Source: Patiria miniata (taxonomy: Eukaryota; Echinodermata; Asteroidea; Valvatida; Asterinidae). From it: a stretch of DNA of 64,000 bases. The stretch spans positions 7,293,606 through 7,357,605 of the forward strand of contig NW_024037064.1 in NCBI RefSeq assembly GCF_015706575.1, in the 5' to 3' direction. Below, one piece after another: positions 23,723 through 35,939 of this stretch. Numbering within the stretch: the stretch's first letter is position 1; every line of letters starts with the position of its first letter. Made by a program: the position numbers and the translations under genes. The notes under the pieces were generated by a model, which saw nothing but the letters and a program-made list of their open reading frames with translations, did not search any database and was not told the origin of the DNA.

Positions 23723-25827
23723 CTTTGTTCAACTTTCAAGTTATTATAATGCACCGAGTCAGTTCTCCTTTGTGGTATATTTTTATGACAGAAACCAAAC
23801 AATCCAGAAGTCAGCAGATTATCTTGACTTGGAGTCCGTGCCCGAGTGATGACCTTATCTTACAGAGTTGCACATTAATGATCACAAGATAAAAATCACA
23901 ATGATGTAGTTTGTAAACCATGGCTTAAAGGCACAGGAACATTTGTATTTCATGCATTTTGTTCGTTTCCAATACATGTAATATCATCACTGTTCCACAG
24001 AAGAATACTCTAAACCTAACACGTTGAAACTTTGGATATTACACTTTTTAAGAAAAGAGTGAAATATCCATGCACAAACTTTTGATCAATAAACGCGATT
24101 TCGTCCATACAATGTAGAACTCTTATTTCCGAAAACAGTCAATTGACTAATCATTGGAAATCACCTACATTTCTTGATTTCTTCTTAATGACAGCAAGCC
24201 AGATGGAATAATTTCATGGGGTGTTTAGTACCAGTACGATCGTTAATCTAAGTGAGCTTTTTGATTACAATTCGGTAGGTTACTTTTGGGATAAATGCAA
24301 ATGATCCCATCCCATATCCCTTGAAATGTGTAAATTAATGAGTACAAAAATCCCCATCATTTAAAATTGCAATCAGTTCGGCTTTGCAAATACAGTGTTT
24401 TAATCTCATTTTAATCGAAATCTTCTTTCATGTGTCATGCCAGCAACAACAGTTAAACATTATTTACATTCAGTTTACATTTCCAATGTGAATAAATCAA
24501 AACATTGATTCAAAGTATACTTTTTCTCTCCTGCAGAACTGCTTTTACCAAATTGAATGATTGCATTTGGGCATGTTATAAACGACTGCTATCACCTGGG
24601 CAACTGCAAAATATCAAAACTGTTAGAAACAAAAATGTCATTTTTGGTACGAGAAAATGTATCATACTTGGAACAAACAAATCTAGTGTCAATCAATACT
24701 TTGAAGAGACTTGCAATGATAAAAACAAGCAAATTGTCCACTTGTACCTGTTTCAACATTATCAGAAACACAGAAACATTTTCGCGTGACCAACAATTGC
24801 AATGATTGGTCCTGAATGAGCAATCATGACTGTCCTCTGACAAAAATGCGTCATTTGGCAATGCAACATTCTACATGTATATATTATACATGAATTGTTT
24901 GACAGTATGAACACTGGTTTAGTAACTCTCAATATGGACATAGGCCTATAGTTGAATAGTAAACAAAATCCATGTTATACTGTCCTTACACAACTGTACC
25001 ACTTTAATATTACATAAACAGTCAAGGTTAAAGATCTATACAAAAGTTAGCAAACTGGAATCATAATTTTTGCCATTTTATGCATAATTTACATTAATTT
25101 ACACAAACGATTTGATAAAGAATGAAGCACAAACACTCAAAAGAAATGTCTGTTTGAAAGGTGTGAAGTTGCGAGAATTTTCCGAATTTGTACATAAGGC
25201 AAACGCAAAACAATTCAAAAGTACCCGAGGTTTTGGGTATTATTCTGTATACTAAGTTTTGCACAGCACTGGTCTATGGAAGGGTGTCGTGCAGCCATTT
25301 GCGTGTGGTCACATTAGTTTGTTTGAATGCCATATTACTACATTGATCGGATAACAGGGTAGGAGGAGGCCTTTGTCACAAAAGTTGAAGACATCTCACA
25401 CAACTTTTTCCTAAGATGATGCGATTCAAGATATTTTCTCAAAAGAAATGGAAAGGAGAGGTGGATTCTCCTGTTTAATTGACGATTAGATTGTAGATTT
25501 ATAATAGTACTCAGTGGTCACCCAAGATACAAGGTCAATTTAATATCACTTTCAAGTGACACCCAGAATGCTTAGTACAGTGCTGTTTAAAGATTTCAAT
25601 GAATCATTTTGTACAGGAATTGTTGATTGACTTTTCACATTGACTGATTGATTGATTGATAGATTGAAATTTTTTTTGGGGGGGGGGTTCAGTAGAATGA
25701 AGAACTATGCTGGGTATATTTGTATTCATGATATAAGAGAATTCTGAACACATGTATTTGTATTGAAACCCTTTTGTTGACTTTTCTATTCATTATCGAG
25801 CCTCTATTGTCCTCTGAAAATATAGTT

Positions 25828-25833
25828 TTTATT
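25828..25833 (-). terminator. AATAAA polyadenylation signal, gene A
   Basis: The minus strand reads AATAAA about 190 bases past the stop codon. Between stop and signal is a C-rich tract (G run on the plus strand, about 25864-25898). The same arrangement is kept in gene B. Confidence 0.55.
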
Positions 25834-26022
25834 GTTATTGATTGTTAGTTGTTGGGTTTTTTTTGGGGGGGGGGGGGTTGGGGGGGGGAGGGGGTTGCAG
25901 AGCATTGATTTTACATAACATAACATTAACAATACGAGCTACTTGTTTCAACTGAATGTGTCTCGTGAGCGTGGTGCATTCATAGGGAACAGGGTGAGAG
26001 TTATGACTTGGTGGGAGATTAT

Positions 26023-27098
26023 TTAGACTCGGAAATCTCCCTTTGCTGTTTCCTTCAGGTGAGGGAGGTCTTGACTGACAACTTGTCTGACGAGCTTAGC
26101 ATCGAGGCCGATGTTACAAAGTGACAACACACGTAACTCAAGGAGACCTTGGAGATGACGGGTGAGAGCCCTCACTGCATCCAAACTGAATGCATTGTCA
26201 TCAAGGTCAAGCACTACTAAACCATGCCCAGCAGGAAAGATGCTGATCAGGTCCTTCACATCATCATCTACCAACCCGCATACACGGAGCTGCAAGACTG
26301 TAAAGGATGACAGGATGTGGCTGACATCTCCCAGCCGTGCATGCAGGTTGGTGCCATACAGTGAGAGATGCCCCAACCTGCATCCTTCCAGTGCCTTCAA
26401 TAAATCAACAACCTCATCCAGTGATCGTTGGAACATACCCAAACCAAGGCTGCTTATTTGTTCCTGCCTGCAGAAAAAGCTGTGTGATACACGCCCCACA
26501 TCAAACCATGACTTTGCCTCAATGTAAACCGTAATGTGTAATTGATCAGGGTGCTGTTCATCCACCACACCAAGTGTTTCCTCAAGGAGGCTAAGCTCCT
26601 CCTCCTCCTGCTCAGACAAGTAGTAGTGAACCACTATCAGCTCAGCTGACTTCATGCCGTCACTCAGAAGAATTCCCCTGAGAAGGGTAAGCTCCTGCTT
26701 TCTTACATACATGTGAAAATCTGTACCTTCAAGTGGCGGAGTGACATGCTGTAAGTAGTAGCTCAGTGATTTCAGGTCTTCGTTGCTCTTGCACTTTACC
26801 AAAGTTGGTCTAACAAGTTTGGTAGCCAACTCTTCTGAACCAGACTCCCACAACATTAACCTAGCCAATCTCTGCAGTTCCTTCTCGTCACCTTGCATCT
26901 CTCGTATGTGATCCAGAGTGAGACCAGCAGCCTGCCTTGATCTACGGCACCAACTTCTCAGTTCGGGTTCCTTTTCAAGAACATTGTCTTCTCCAATCTG
27001 CTTCAACCAATGACGAAATTTGTTTTCGAATTCTAGTTCTTTCAGCAGGTTATCTGCTGTACCCGGCCCTTGGAATCCGGTGATTTCTTCGGTGATTT
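26023..27098 (-). CDS. LRR gene A, exon 3 (helical region plus LRRs)
   Basis: The exon opens after acceptor ATTTCTTTTAG with two bases (AA) completing a Glu codon from exon 2, and ends at TAA. It supplies residues 91-448 of a 448-aa protein. Residues about 91-316 are charged and helical. About 317-438 carry leucine-rich repeats of the ribonuclease-inhibitor type (LGHLSLYGTNL, FTVLQLRVCGL, GLVVLDLDDNAF, LRVLSLCNIGL). No NACHT or other NTPase motif is present. The frame continues upstream of the TTG at 27006, so no start lies inside the exon. It begins with a duplicated EITEEITG versus EITG in gene B. Likely role: a ligand-sensing or regulatory repeat domain, by analogy with animal NLR and LRR receptors. 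Confidence 0.85.
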
Positions 27099-28594
27099 CT
27101 AAAAGAAATCATAAAATAAGTAAGAGTAAACTATTTATTAAGTATACATAAACATGATTCATAACAATTCTCTCAAGCTGCATTTCATCAAAAACGAACA
27201 ATTTGCACGTCCATTTTTGGACATTTTTCTACTGAAAAGGGTTTTCTGTTCGAATCAAGCCCCCATTATTTGGTCAGTTGGTCAATAAAAAAAATTGAGA
27301 AAGGTTTGCTCATTGGCTGATACTGCCATTTACTGACACAACGAAGCCAAAGAAAATGTACAACCGTAAAATATCAAAAGATTCTAGCAATTTGTCATGC
27401 TATATAGCTGTAATTTTGAGGTTTCTGACCAGAACGACATCCCAGTTTTGCTCATGAATATGGAAATTTGTATTAGCATAAAAAAAAAATCACGAAAATA
27501 CCCCTGAAAACAGCAAATAAGAAAATGAGGTCAAATGGGACACAAAGGTGCATTTCCAAGGATTGCATTAAAACAAAATTACATTTAATTTGGCTTCCCC
27601 GAGATCACAATACAGTGAAATCTCTGATAACTCAAAACAACTGTTTAGTCAAGCAAAGAATCCATTCCTTAAGTATATAACAATGATATACAACCCTGCT
27701 TAACTCAAAGCTCTGCTTATGTCAAATTTTGAAGCTATTTGATTTATCAAGATTGCACAAGGTTGACATTGCGCGCAATAGCCATTCTCTATTCACCCTG
27801 TGATGAAGTCAACGCATAAATTTTGATCACGCCACAAACCATTGAACGGGATGATAAAATGAAGAACTGTTGCTGGCGGTACATCACACAGCAGAAAACA
27901 TGACCTAAATTTGCTGATCAAAGACTTGATTCTACAGTAAAACGTAGGCTAAGTAAGTTGTGTATGAAATGAGTTAACACGCATTTGTCTATGAATATAG
28001 TAATGGAAATTATTTTTAAAGCCATTATTTTTTCCACTCTCTTTCAAAGATTTGCTTTATAATAAAGGAATCTTGAACATTAAACACAAAGTTATTCATG
28101 TTAATTTAGGGATCTGGGGATTTCCCAGTCAAGTAACCTTTGATCTTTATTTGCATATTTCATTTTGACCCACACGTGCTGAATTACAAAGCATTTTCTC
28201 GACCAAACTCGTCAGTCGGAATACGTTTGTATACATTGCACTTGCAAAGTCTGCGCGTTTTCGGAGACAGTTCCCATGTTTGACTCCTGCAGCTCTGATG
28301 CAAGGCCTATTTGCCGTGATAGGGCAAAATCACTGAAACTTGGTGGGTAGGTAGATACTGTTAATACCAAAGCAACATCATGATGACGTCATGGGTCCCA
28401 AACTGTCATCTGAAATATTTAAAGTCCTATATATCTGGAGAACTACAAGAACAGCTAAATAGTCATGGAACTATGTTCACCACATATTCTAAAACCGTAT
28501 ACCACCCTCCCCCTGCCCCCCCCCCCAAAAAAAACGTTAACACTTGATTTAAGATATCAAACTACCTTATTGTATCAAACAATATTATATTTAC

Positions 28595-28714
28595 CTGGTC
28601 CCTCCGACGGCAAGTTGGAATGGAAATTAACACTTGAACCAACAATGATAGGGTTGTGGCTACCGCCGATTGTACCAATGCTTTCTATGCTGGCTCCACT
28701 TCTTTGTGGGTAAT
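28595..28714 (-). CDS. LRR gene A, exon 2 (RHIM-like motif)
   Basis: The exon is 120 bp between acceptor TTAATTGTAG and donor GTAAATAT, phase 1 on both sides, so it is a symmetric cassette. It encodes residues 51-90, Gly/Ser-rich, with GTIGGSHNPIIVG at residues 64-76. The G-x-x-N-x-[IVL] core with flanking beta-prone residues resembles RIP homotypic interaction motifs and the cryptic RHIMs of insect immune receptors. The classical Ile/Val-Gln pair is absent. The motif sits directly after the transmembrane helix. In gene B it is conserved while the distal third of the exon diverges. Confidence 0.75.
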
Positions 28715-28744
28715 CTACAATTAAAAGCAAGAATTAAAATATCC

Positions 28745-28790
28745 TTCAATTCAATTCAATTCAATTCAATTCAATTCAATAATTAGGGAA
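28745..28790. repeat. (TTCAA)n microsatellite, about 9 copies
   Basis: Uninterrupted pentanucleotide repeat in intron 1 of gene A, about 30 bp from the exon 2 acceptor. It is absent at the matching place in gene B (about 37245), so it expanded after duplication. Confidence 0.95.
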
Positions 28791-30636
28791 TAACAGTGTG
28801 AGGACCCGGTCTTCACTTTTGTAGCTTCACCATGTGTGGTTTTTCTTTCGGCGATATTTCCAGACTTTTTATGTTCATGTTCAGGGGCCATAGTTTATTT
28901 TATGCACGGTACCCTGTCTCTTCAATATGCACTGTTAATATCACCCTTGCCGGCCCAAGTTGGACCACATAGTTCATTACAACTGATGTCCAGGGTATGA
29001 ACTTCTGCGATAGCGAACAACATTACAACAATGTTTGTTTCATAATTTTAGTTTTACCAGATGGAGGAAGCTGAAATTTTGTTTACATACATGTATTCCT
29101 TGTGTCCAAAATTACAAAGATGCTCGGTTTAGAAAAAGTAAATATCTCCTTGGGAGACATGTTTACAGAAAATAAATCGCAGATCCATGATTTCGTCGTT
29201 AACATCCTAGGTACAAACATGTCGTGTGAAGACTTATCACGTGCCAGCGCGCACGCCCCACATAGCAATATAGCTTACGTGTTGCATACACGCCCGGAAG
29301 TCTTCACACAATGGTGGCTGAGCGCATGTGTACTGCTGTATTGTAACAAGTGGTCCCATAGGACTGTTGTATATTTGGCCAATCATTGACTTACATGATG
29401 CCGGATCAGTGCTGGTTTAATAAGGAGCCATTTATTCGCTTGTAAAGCTAGTCTTTATATCACATGTTAATACACCCCCACATGATCGAGTCTCGACCAA
29501 TCAGAAGCTATCAACTCTCCAAGGCATTTATTAATGGTTGATTAAAACTAATCGGATATTTGTACATGTGAACATAATATATGATTTTTAAAAACAATTA
29601 TACCAAAACATAATATTACTAAAAACCAAATATTAAAATACTTACATTTAAAATAAAAATATTTTAAAAATATGTAGGCCTACTTTAAAGTCTTTTTTTT
29701 TAAGAACCACAAGTTCAATTCAGTTAATTTATACTGGTATTTGGCCTGTATACAGATACAAAGAAGATTTATCTCCTTAAAATGATGTTGCATTCGGGTG
29801 ACGTGATTATCGGTTTAAATAGTGTCTTTCAATTCAAAATGTTTTCCAGGCCACATACATTATATTATGAACCCAGTATGTCCAGGAGTTGGTGCCCTCA
29901 TGCATCCATGCCATGAGAACTTGACTACCGAACCGTCTCACTAATTTGTGCACCAACAGTTTATTTGCCAAAAATTGTGCTCGAAAAAAATCATGAAATA
30001 TGCTCTTTGTTGTCAACATCATAATATAGTGTGCTTTGATAATATCCTACTGTTGGCTCTCAGGTATGTGAAAAACATCATATTTAGGTTTTTTTTTTAA
30101 ATATTATTCATAAGATGGAATTTGCATTGGGTGATGTAATGAAATCAATATTGACGTCAGGCGCGGATCCAGGATTTTTTTTAGATGGGGGCACAACTTT
30201 GGAGAATTTGCTCCGAGAAGTAATACGAGCGCGGAGCCCCTGAACATTTTGGATTCTAGATAATCGAAGTGACCATTTTGCCAGGTATGACTGTTTGATA
30301 GGCTATAAATAATTATTGAGGAACATAAAAGCTTGTTTATTATGAAATCAGAAAAATATACATAATGTACAGCAGACGACAAAACTAAATCATATGAAAT
30401 CATGAAATTTCATGTTTCAATATTATTTCTTGTAATATCTTGTGTCGATAGTCATAATCTGGTTTCAAGGCAAAAAGGTTTTGGAAGATTTCCATTCCTT
30501 CTCTAACCCTATACGATTACAGACGTGCCATGAATTCACTGCGGAAGGGGTGGGGGGGGGGAGATAAAACAAGTAAACAATATGGAAAGGCAATAAGGTC
30601 AAATTCCGTGATCATACTGGTAGGAACATCACTTAC

Positions 30637-30787
30637 ATATTGCAAAACCAATTGTCAACAGAGCCACCAGAAAGCCACCAATTCCTCCAACCGTCCCAGC
30701 GATCTTGCAAATATCATCCCAGTCATATCCACCGCTTCCAGTTGCAGACGGCGTATTTGTAGTCGTGCCGCTGCCAAACTCTGCCAT
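30637..30787 (-). CDS. LRR gene A, exon 1 (start, transmembrane helix)
   Basis: ATG at 30787 opens 50 codons plus one base, ending at donor T|GTAAGT. The protein starts MAEFGSGTTTNTPSATGSGG, then YDWDDICK, then a hydrophobic glycine-rich helix (about residues 29-50, VGGIGGFLVALL core). The acidic, uncharged-basic N-terminus suggests N-out/C-in topology, which would place the RHIM-like and LRR parts in the cytosol (inference). There is no cleavable signal peptide. The splice phase joins exon 2 exactly (T+AT = Tyr). Gene A keeps only a few bases of ancestral sequence upstream of the ATG before the duplication junction. Confidence 0.75.
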
Positions 30788-31229
30788 TTCAACGACAGTT
30801 AAACATTATTTACATTCAGTTTACATTTCCAATGTGAATAAATCAAAACGTTGATTCAAAGTTTACTTTTTCTCTCCTGCGGAACGACTTTTACCAAATT
30901 GAATGGTTGCATTTGGGCATGTTTTAAACGACTGCTATCACCTGGGCAACTGCAAAATATCAAAACTGTTAGAAACAAAAATGTCAGTTTTTGTACAGAT
31001 TATTGATCATACTTGGAACAAACAAATCTAGTGTCAATCAATACTTTAAAGAGGCTTGCAATGAAAAAACAAGCAATTTGTGCACTTGTACCTATTCCAA
31101 CATAATCAGAAACACAGAAACATTTTTGTGTATACAACAATTGCAATGATTGGTCCTGGATGAGCAAACATGACCGTCCTCTGACAAAAAAATGCATCAT
31201 TTGGCAATGCAACATTCTACATGTATATA

Positions 31230-31953
31230 TTACAAGCTGATTTACCCGATCATAGATCGGGTAGGGCGAAGTGTTGGGGATGAACATTTGGGGAGTTAAA
31301 TGTAAATGGGGATCATAGTTAAGGAGACATGCAGTTATAGAAAAGCAATTTCTGTGGTGTGATGCGAGGCAATTTCTGACCACTAAAACCAATTTTAGCA
31401 AAAGATCATCTTTTAAAGTTTTGAGTTTGGAGTAATTGAATCAGCTACATGTATTCTGAGCAATAGAATCATTGTTGTAGGCTACAATTTTTATTCGGGG
31501 AAGAAAAAGTGTGGGGGGGGGGAACCAAACAATGTCCCCGCTTTAAAATGGGGAGGGGGGGGGGTTCCCCCTGTCCCCCGTCGTTTTACGCACATGATAA
31601 TTATGTACCATGGCAACTGTCTGTAAATGTTCCCGTTGGTCTGTTAAATTGGCATTTTGTGAGGCAGTCGCATTTGGAAAACGCAGTGAAAAGGTTGCCG
31701 TAGTACACAGGCGAAGGCTGATTGTACAGTTTCGACAATAAATCATAATGCAATAAAACGTAAAGGTGTCATTTGAAATGAAAATGTTGAGTGTTACCAT
31801 AAAATTACAAACGGTCTGAATCATGGACGAAGGTCATAATTAAGTTTCAGTATTGGACTCTTCAACAAACGTAAACTTGAACTTCTTACAATTTGCGAGA
31901 CCGTCTGCGAGGAAAAAGTCGATTTAACTTTTATTGAAGTTGGTTCAACCATC
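31230..31953. other. insertion-associated DNA, left of the TIR element
   Basis: This sequence has no counterpart in unit 1 and lies between the unit 2 flank and the TIR element at 31954. It contains a short palindrome (TTACCCGATC ATA GATCGGGTA, about 31243-31263) and two G runs (about 31512 and 31554). No gene is visible. Confidence 0.5.
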
Positions 31954-32926
31954 TATATAAGAGCAAGTTTTACTCGGCCTCCGAGAAATGTTTGCTCCTG
32001 AAAGGATCCGAGACCGCGGTCTCCCTCGACACCAAAATGGCTCCACGTCCGTGGAAAAATGTGGGTGTCTTCCGCCGGGTCGGACACTTTTTCGTCGATT
32101 TTTTTGTGAATGCATCGATCCTTCGTTGACCCCAAACAGGCCCCCGAAATTATAACACGACACTGAATTATACGTGGCGGGCAGCGAACTCACAACGCTC
32201 AGCCTTGGTGGTGGAAGCATGGAGCTGTAAACACATTATGGAAGCAACAGCACTCTATCACGCGACGTCACATGCTTGTGCTTCAAATAGCGAGCACCGT
32301 AGACTCAACCTCGATTCCAGGGTGTGGAGCAGGCTGCAGTACGCGTTGCCAGTGACGGTTTTACGCATAGCCGGGAAGTACCACGCAGTGTAGACTTTCG
32401 ATTGGTCAGACCGCGCTAGGCATACTAATGTGTAGTCCTTCTGAGTATTCGTTGCACTCGGCACAGGGGCGGCAAGCGAAGCATATGAAAGAATAGGGAC
32501 ACTTGGTGGCCACGCACCATGGACAAAAAATATTTTACCAAGGTCACCCCATACTAACGTTTGGTGAACTCTTTTGCAAAACGGCCGAGTAGAACACGTA
32601 AACGCAACCCCTACGTTGACCTCGCTGACCTCGCACAGTCTAGACACGCAGAAAAAGCCAGCACAGGGGGCGGCCAGGCAGTCAACGTGAAAGCGCACAC
32701 GACGGCAAATTCCTGCGCAAAACGCAGTCACGAAAAATCGACTAAACGGATCGCCGGTCCGTACGGGAAAATCAGGACAACCCAAAGCGTCCGACCCGGC
32801 GGAAGACACCCTCCGCATTTTTCCACGGACGTGGAGCGATTTTGGCGCCGCGGGAGCCCGCGGTCTCGGATCCTTTCATGAGCAAACATCGTCTCGGAGG
32901 CCGAGTTAAACTCTCTCTTATATATA
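31954..32926. mobile_element. 973-bp DNA element with about 140-bp TIRs
   Basis: Left TIR 31954-32096 and right TIR 32784-32926 both contain, reading inward, ACTCGGCCTCCGAG, GGATCCGAGACCGCGG, CCACGTCCGTGGAAAAATG and GTCTTCCGCCGGGTCGGAC. The ends lie in TATATAA sequence. The interior is GC-rich. A long minus-strand frame at 32258-32818 (186 codons, Cys-rich) runs into the right TIR and has no recognised transposase motif, so I treat the element as non-autonomous. Confidence 0.8.
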
Positions 32927-33885
32927 TAGATACATGAATTGTTTGACAGTATGAACACTGGTTTAGTAACTCTCAATATGCACATAGGCCTATAGTTGAA
33001 TAGTAAACAAAATCCACGTTATACTGTCCTTACACAACTGCACCACTTTAAAGGTATATTACATAAACAGTCAAGGTTAAAGATCTATACAAAAGTTAGC
33101 AAACTGGAATCATAATTTTTGTCATTTTATGCATGTAATTTACATAAATTTACACAAATGATTTGATAAAGAATGAAGCACAAACACTCAAAAGAAACGT
33201 CTGTTTGAAAGGCGTGAAGTTGCGAGAATTTTCTGAATTTGTACATAAGGCAAACGCAAAACAATTCAAAAGTACCCAAGGTTTGGGGTATTATTCTGTA
33301 TACTAAGTTTTGCACAGCACTGGTTTATGGAAGGGTGTCGTGCAGCCATTTGCGTGTGGTCACATTAGTTTGTTTGAATGCCATATTACTACATTGATCG
33401 GATAACAGGGTAGGAGGAGGCCTTTGTCACAAAAGTTGAAGACATCTCACACAACTTTCACCTAAGATGATGCGATACAAGTTTTTTTCTCAAAAGAAAT
33501 GGAAAGGAGAGGTGGATTCTCCTGTTTAATTGACGATTAGATTGTAGATTTATAATAGTACTCAGAGGTCACCCAAGATACAAGGTCAATTTAATATCAC
33601 TTTCAAGTGACACCCAGAATGCTTAGTACAGTGCTATTATGTTTAAAGATTTCAATGAATCATTTTGTACAGGAATTGTTGATTGACTTTTCACATTGAC
33701 TGATTGATTGATTGATAGATTGAATTTTTTTTGGGGGGGGGGGGGTTCAGTTGAATGAAGAACTATGCTGGGTATATTTGTATTCATGATATAAGAGAAT
33801 TCCGAACACATGTATTTGTATTGAAACCTTTTTGTTGACTTTTCTATTCATTATCGAGCCCCTATTGTCCTCTGAAAATGTAGTT

Positions 33886-33891
33886 TTTATT
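33886..33891 (-). terminator. AATAAA polyadenylation signal, gene B
   Basis: AATAAA on the minus strand, about 190 bases past the gene B stop, preceded by a C tract, exactly as in gene A. Confidence 0.55.
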
Positions 33892-34081
33892 GTTATTGAT
33901 TGTTAGTTGTTGTTGTTTTTTTTTGGGGGGGGGGGGTTTGGGGGGGGGGAGGGGGTTGCAGAGCATTGATTTTACATAACATGACCCATAATACGAGCTA
34001 CTTGTTTCAATTGAATGTGTCTCGTGAGCGTGGTGCATTCATAGGGAACAGGGTGAGAGTTATGACTTGGTGGGAGATTAT

Positions 34082-35133
34082 TTAGACTCGGAAATCTCCC
34101 TTTGCTGTTTCCTTCAGGTGAGAGAGGTCTTGACTGACAACTTGTCTGACGAGCTCAGCATCGAGGCCGATGTTACAAAGTGACAACACACGTAACTCAA
34201 GGAGACCTTGGAGATGACGGGTGAGAGCCCTCACTGCATCCAAACTGAATGCATTGTCATCAAGGTCAAGCACTACTAAACCATGCCCAGCAGGAAAGAT
34301 GCTGATCAGGTCCTTCACGTCATCATCTACCAACCTGCATGCACGGAGCTGCAAGACTGTAAAGGATGACAGGATGTGGCTGACATCTCCCATCCGTGCA
34401 TGCAGGTCGGTGCCACACAGTGAGAGATGCCCCAACCTGCATCCTTCCAGTGCCTTCAATAAATCAACAACCTCATCCAGTGATCGTTGGAACATACCCA
34501 AACCAAGCCCGCCTATTTGTTCCTGCATGCGGAAAAAGCTGTGTGATACACGCCCCACATCAAACCATGACTTTGCCCCAATGTATAATTGAGCATGGTG
34601 CTGTTCATCCACCACACCAAGTGTTTCCTCAAGGAGGCTAAGCTCCTCCTCCTCCTGCTCAGACAAGTAGTAGTTAACCGATATCAGCCCAGCTGACTCC
34701 ATGCTGTCACTCAGAAGAATTCCCTTGAGAAGGGTAAGCTCCAGCTTTCTTACATGCATGTAAAAATATGTACCTTCAAGTGGTGGAGTGACATGCTGTG
34801 AAAAGTAGCTCAGTGATTTCAGGTCTTCGTTACTCTTGCACTTTACCAAAGTTGGTCTGACTAGTTTGGTAGCCAACTCTTCTGAACCAGACTCCCACAA
34901 CAGTAACCGAGCCAATCTCTGCAGTTCCTCCTCATCACCTTGCATCTCTCGTATGTGATCCAGAATGAGACCAGCAGCCTGCCTTGATCTACTGCAACAA
35001 GTTCTCAGCAGGTATTCCATTTCAAAAACATTGCCTTCTCCAATCTGCTTCAACTGATGACGGAATTTGTTTTCGAAATCTAGTAATTTCAGCAGGTTAT
35101 CTGCTGTACCCGGCCCCTGGAGTCCGGTGATTT
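34082..35133 (-). CDS. LRR gene B, exon 3 (helical region plus LRRs)
   Basis: The exon encodes residues 92-441 after acceptor TTTCTTTTAG, with the same phase as gene A, ending DFRV-TAA. It is about 90% similar to gene A at the protein level. The main differences are a 4-codon deletion at the HPDQLHITVYIEAKSWF region (HHAQLYIGAKSWF here), a 4-codon difference at the exon start, and substitutions such as SYFSQHV. All indels keep the frame. LRR words: LGHLSLCGTDL, FTVLQLRACRL, GLVVLDLDDNAF, LRVLSLCNIGL. No NTPase motif is seen. Confidence 0.85.
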
Positions 35134-35708
35134 CTAAAAGAAATCATAACATTAGTAAGAGTAAACTATTTATTAAGTATACATGAACATGATTCATAAA
35201 AATTCTCTCAAGCTGCAATTCATCAAAAACGAACAATTTGCATGTCCATTTTTGGACATTTTTCTACTGAAAAGGGTTTTCTGTTCGAATCAAGGCCCCA
35301 TTATTTGGTCAATTGGTCAATAAAAAAAATTGAGAAAGCTTTGCTCATTGGCTTTTACTGCCATTTACTGACACAACGAAGCCAAAGAAAATGTACAACC
35401 GGAAAAATGTCAAAAAATTCTAGCAATTTGTCATGCTGAAATAACTGTAATATTGAGGTTTCTGACCAGAACAACATCCCAGTTTTGCTAAAGAATATGG
35501 AAATTTGGATTACCATAAACACACAAAAAGCACCAAAATAACCCTGAAAATAGCCAAAAAGAATTTGAAGTTAAATGGGACACAAAGGTGCATTTTCAAG
35601 AATTGCATTAAAACAATCCCTGAGATCACAAAACAGTGAAATCTCAATAATCAGTCAAACTCTGATAACTCAAAACAACTGTTAAGTCAAACAAAGAATC
35701 CATATCCA

Positions 35709-35939
35709 AAGCCTTGGTCAAGGCGCTAAATGTTATTCATCCCGGCCGTGGCGCGTAAAAGATATCCTCGCTAGGGCCATGCATTATGATTTGCATAAAA
35801 ATAGTGGCCGCGTGAGGTCGCTGTTCGCGCTGTATTTTTAATGCACTGTACTGCATGCATAGCGCATAGACATTATGACTGCATGCATTACCGCGCTACG
35901 GCCGGATAAAAAACACAACTAGCGCCTTGACCAAGGCTA
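35709..35939. mobile_element. 231-bp MITE in intron 2 of gene B
   Basis: Inverted ends AGCCTTGGTCAAGGCGCTA and TAGCGCCTTGACCAAGGCT are flanked by CCATATCCA on both sides (35700-35708 and 35940-35948), a 9-bp target duplication. The orthologous position in gene A (about 27660) has a single TCCATTCC and no insert, giving an empty site. It is GC-rich and non-coding. Confidence 0.9.

Larger units (their letters stand above)
24440..30789 (-). repeat. tandem duplication unit 1 (carries LRR gene A)
   Basis: From CAACAACAGTTAAACATT at 24444 the sequence matches, at high identity, the sequence starting CAACGACAGTTAAACATT at 30790. The match runs on through the 3' flank, exon 3, intron 2 and exon 2. 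Exon 1 and adjacent intron sequence (30250-30787) match 38740-39639. Unit 1 is therefore one head-to-tail copy containing gene A. Its exon-1 side ends about 3-5 bp above the ATG. Confidence 0.85.

Noticed and set aside
26162..26534. Plus-strand frames opposite the LRR exon (also 34221-34641)
   Set aside because: Antisense shadows of the LRR coding sequence, Ser/Pro-rich, with no motif.
26023..27006. Single-exon LRR gene starting at 27006
   Set aside because: That start is a TTG. The frame is open upstream to a splice acceptor at 27099, and the phase joins exon 2, so 27006 is internal.
32258..32818. 186-codon minus-strand frame in the TIR element
   Set aside because: GC-rich interior, runs into the right TIR, no transposase signature; probably chance.
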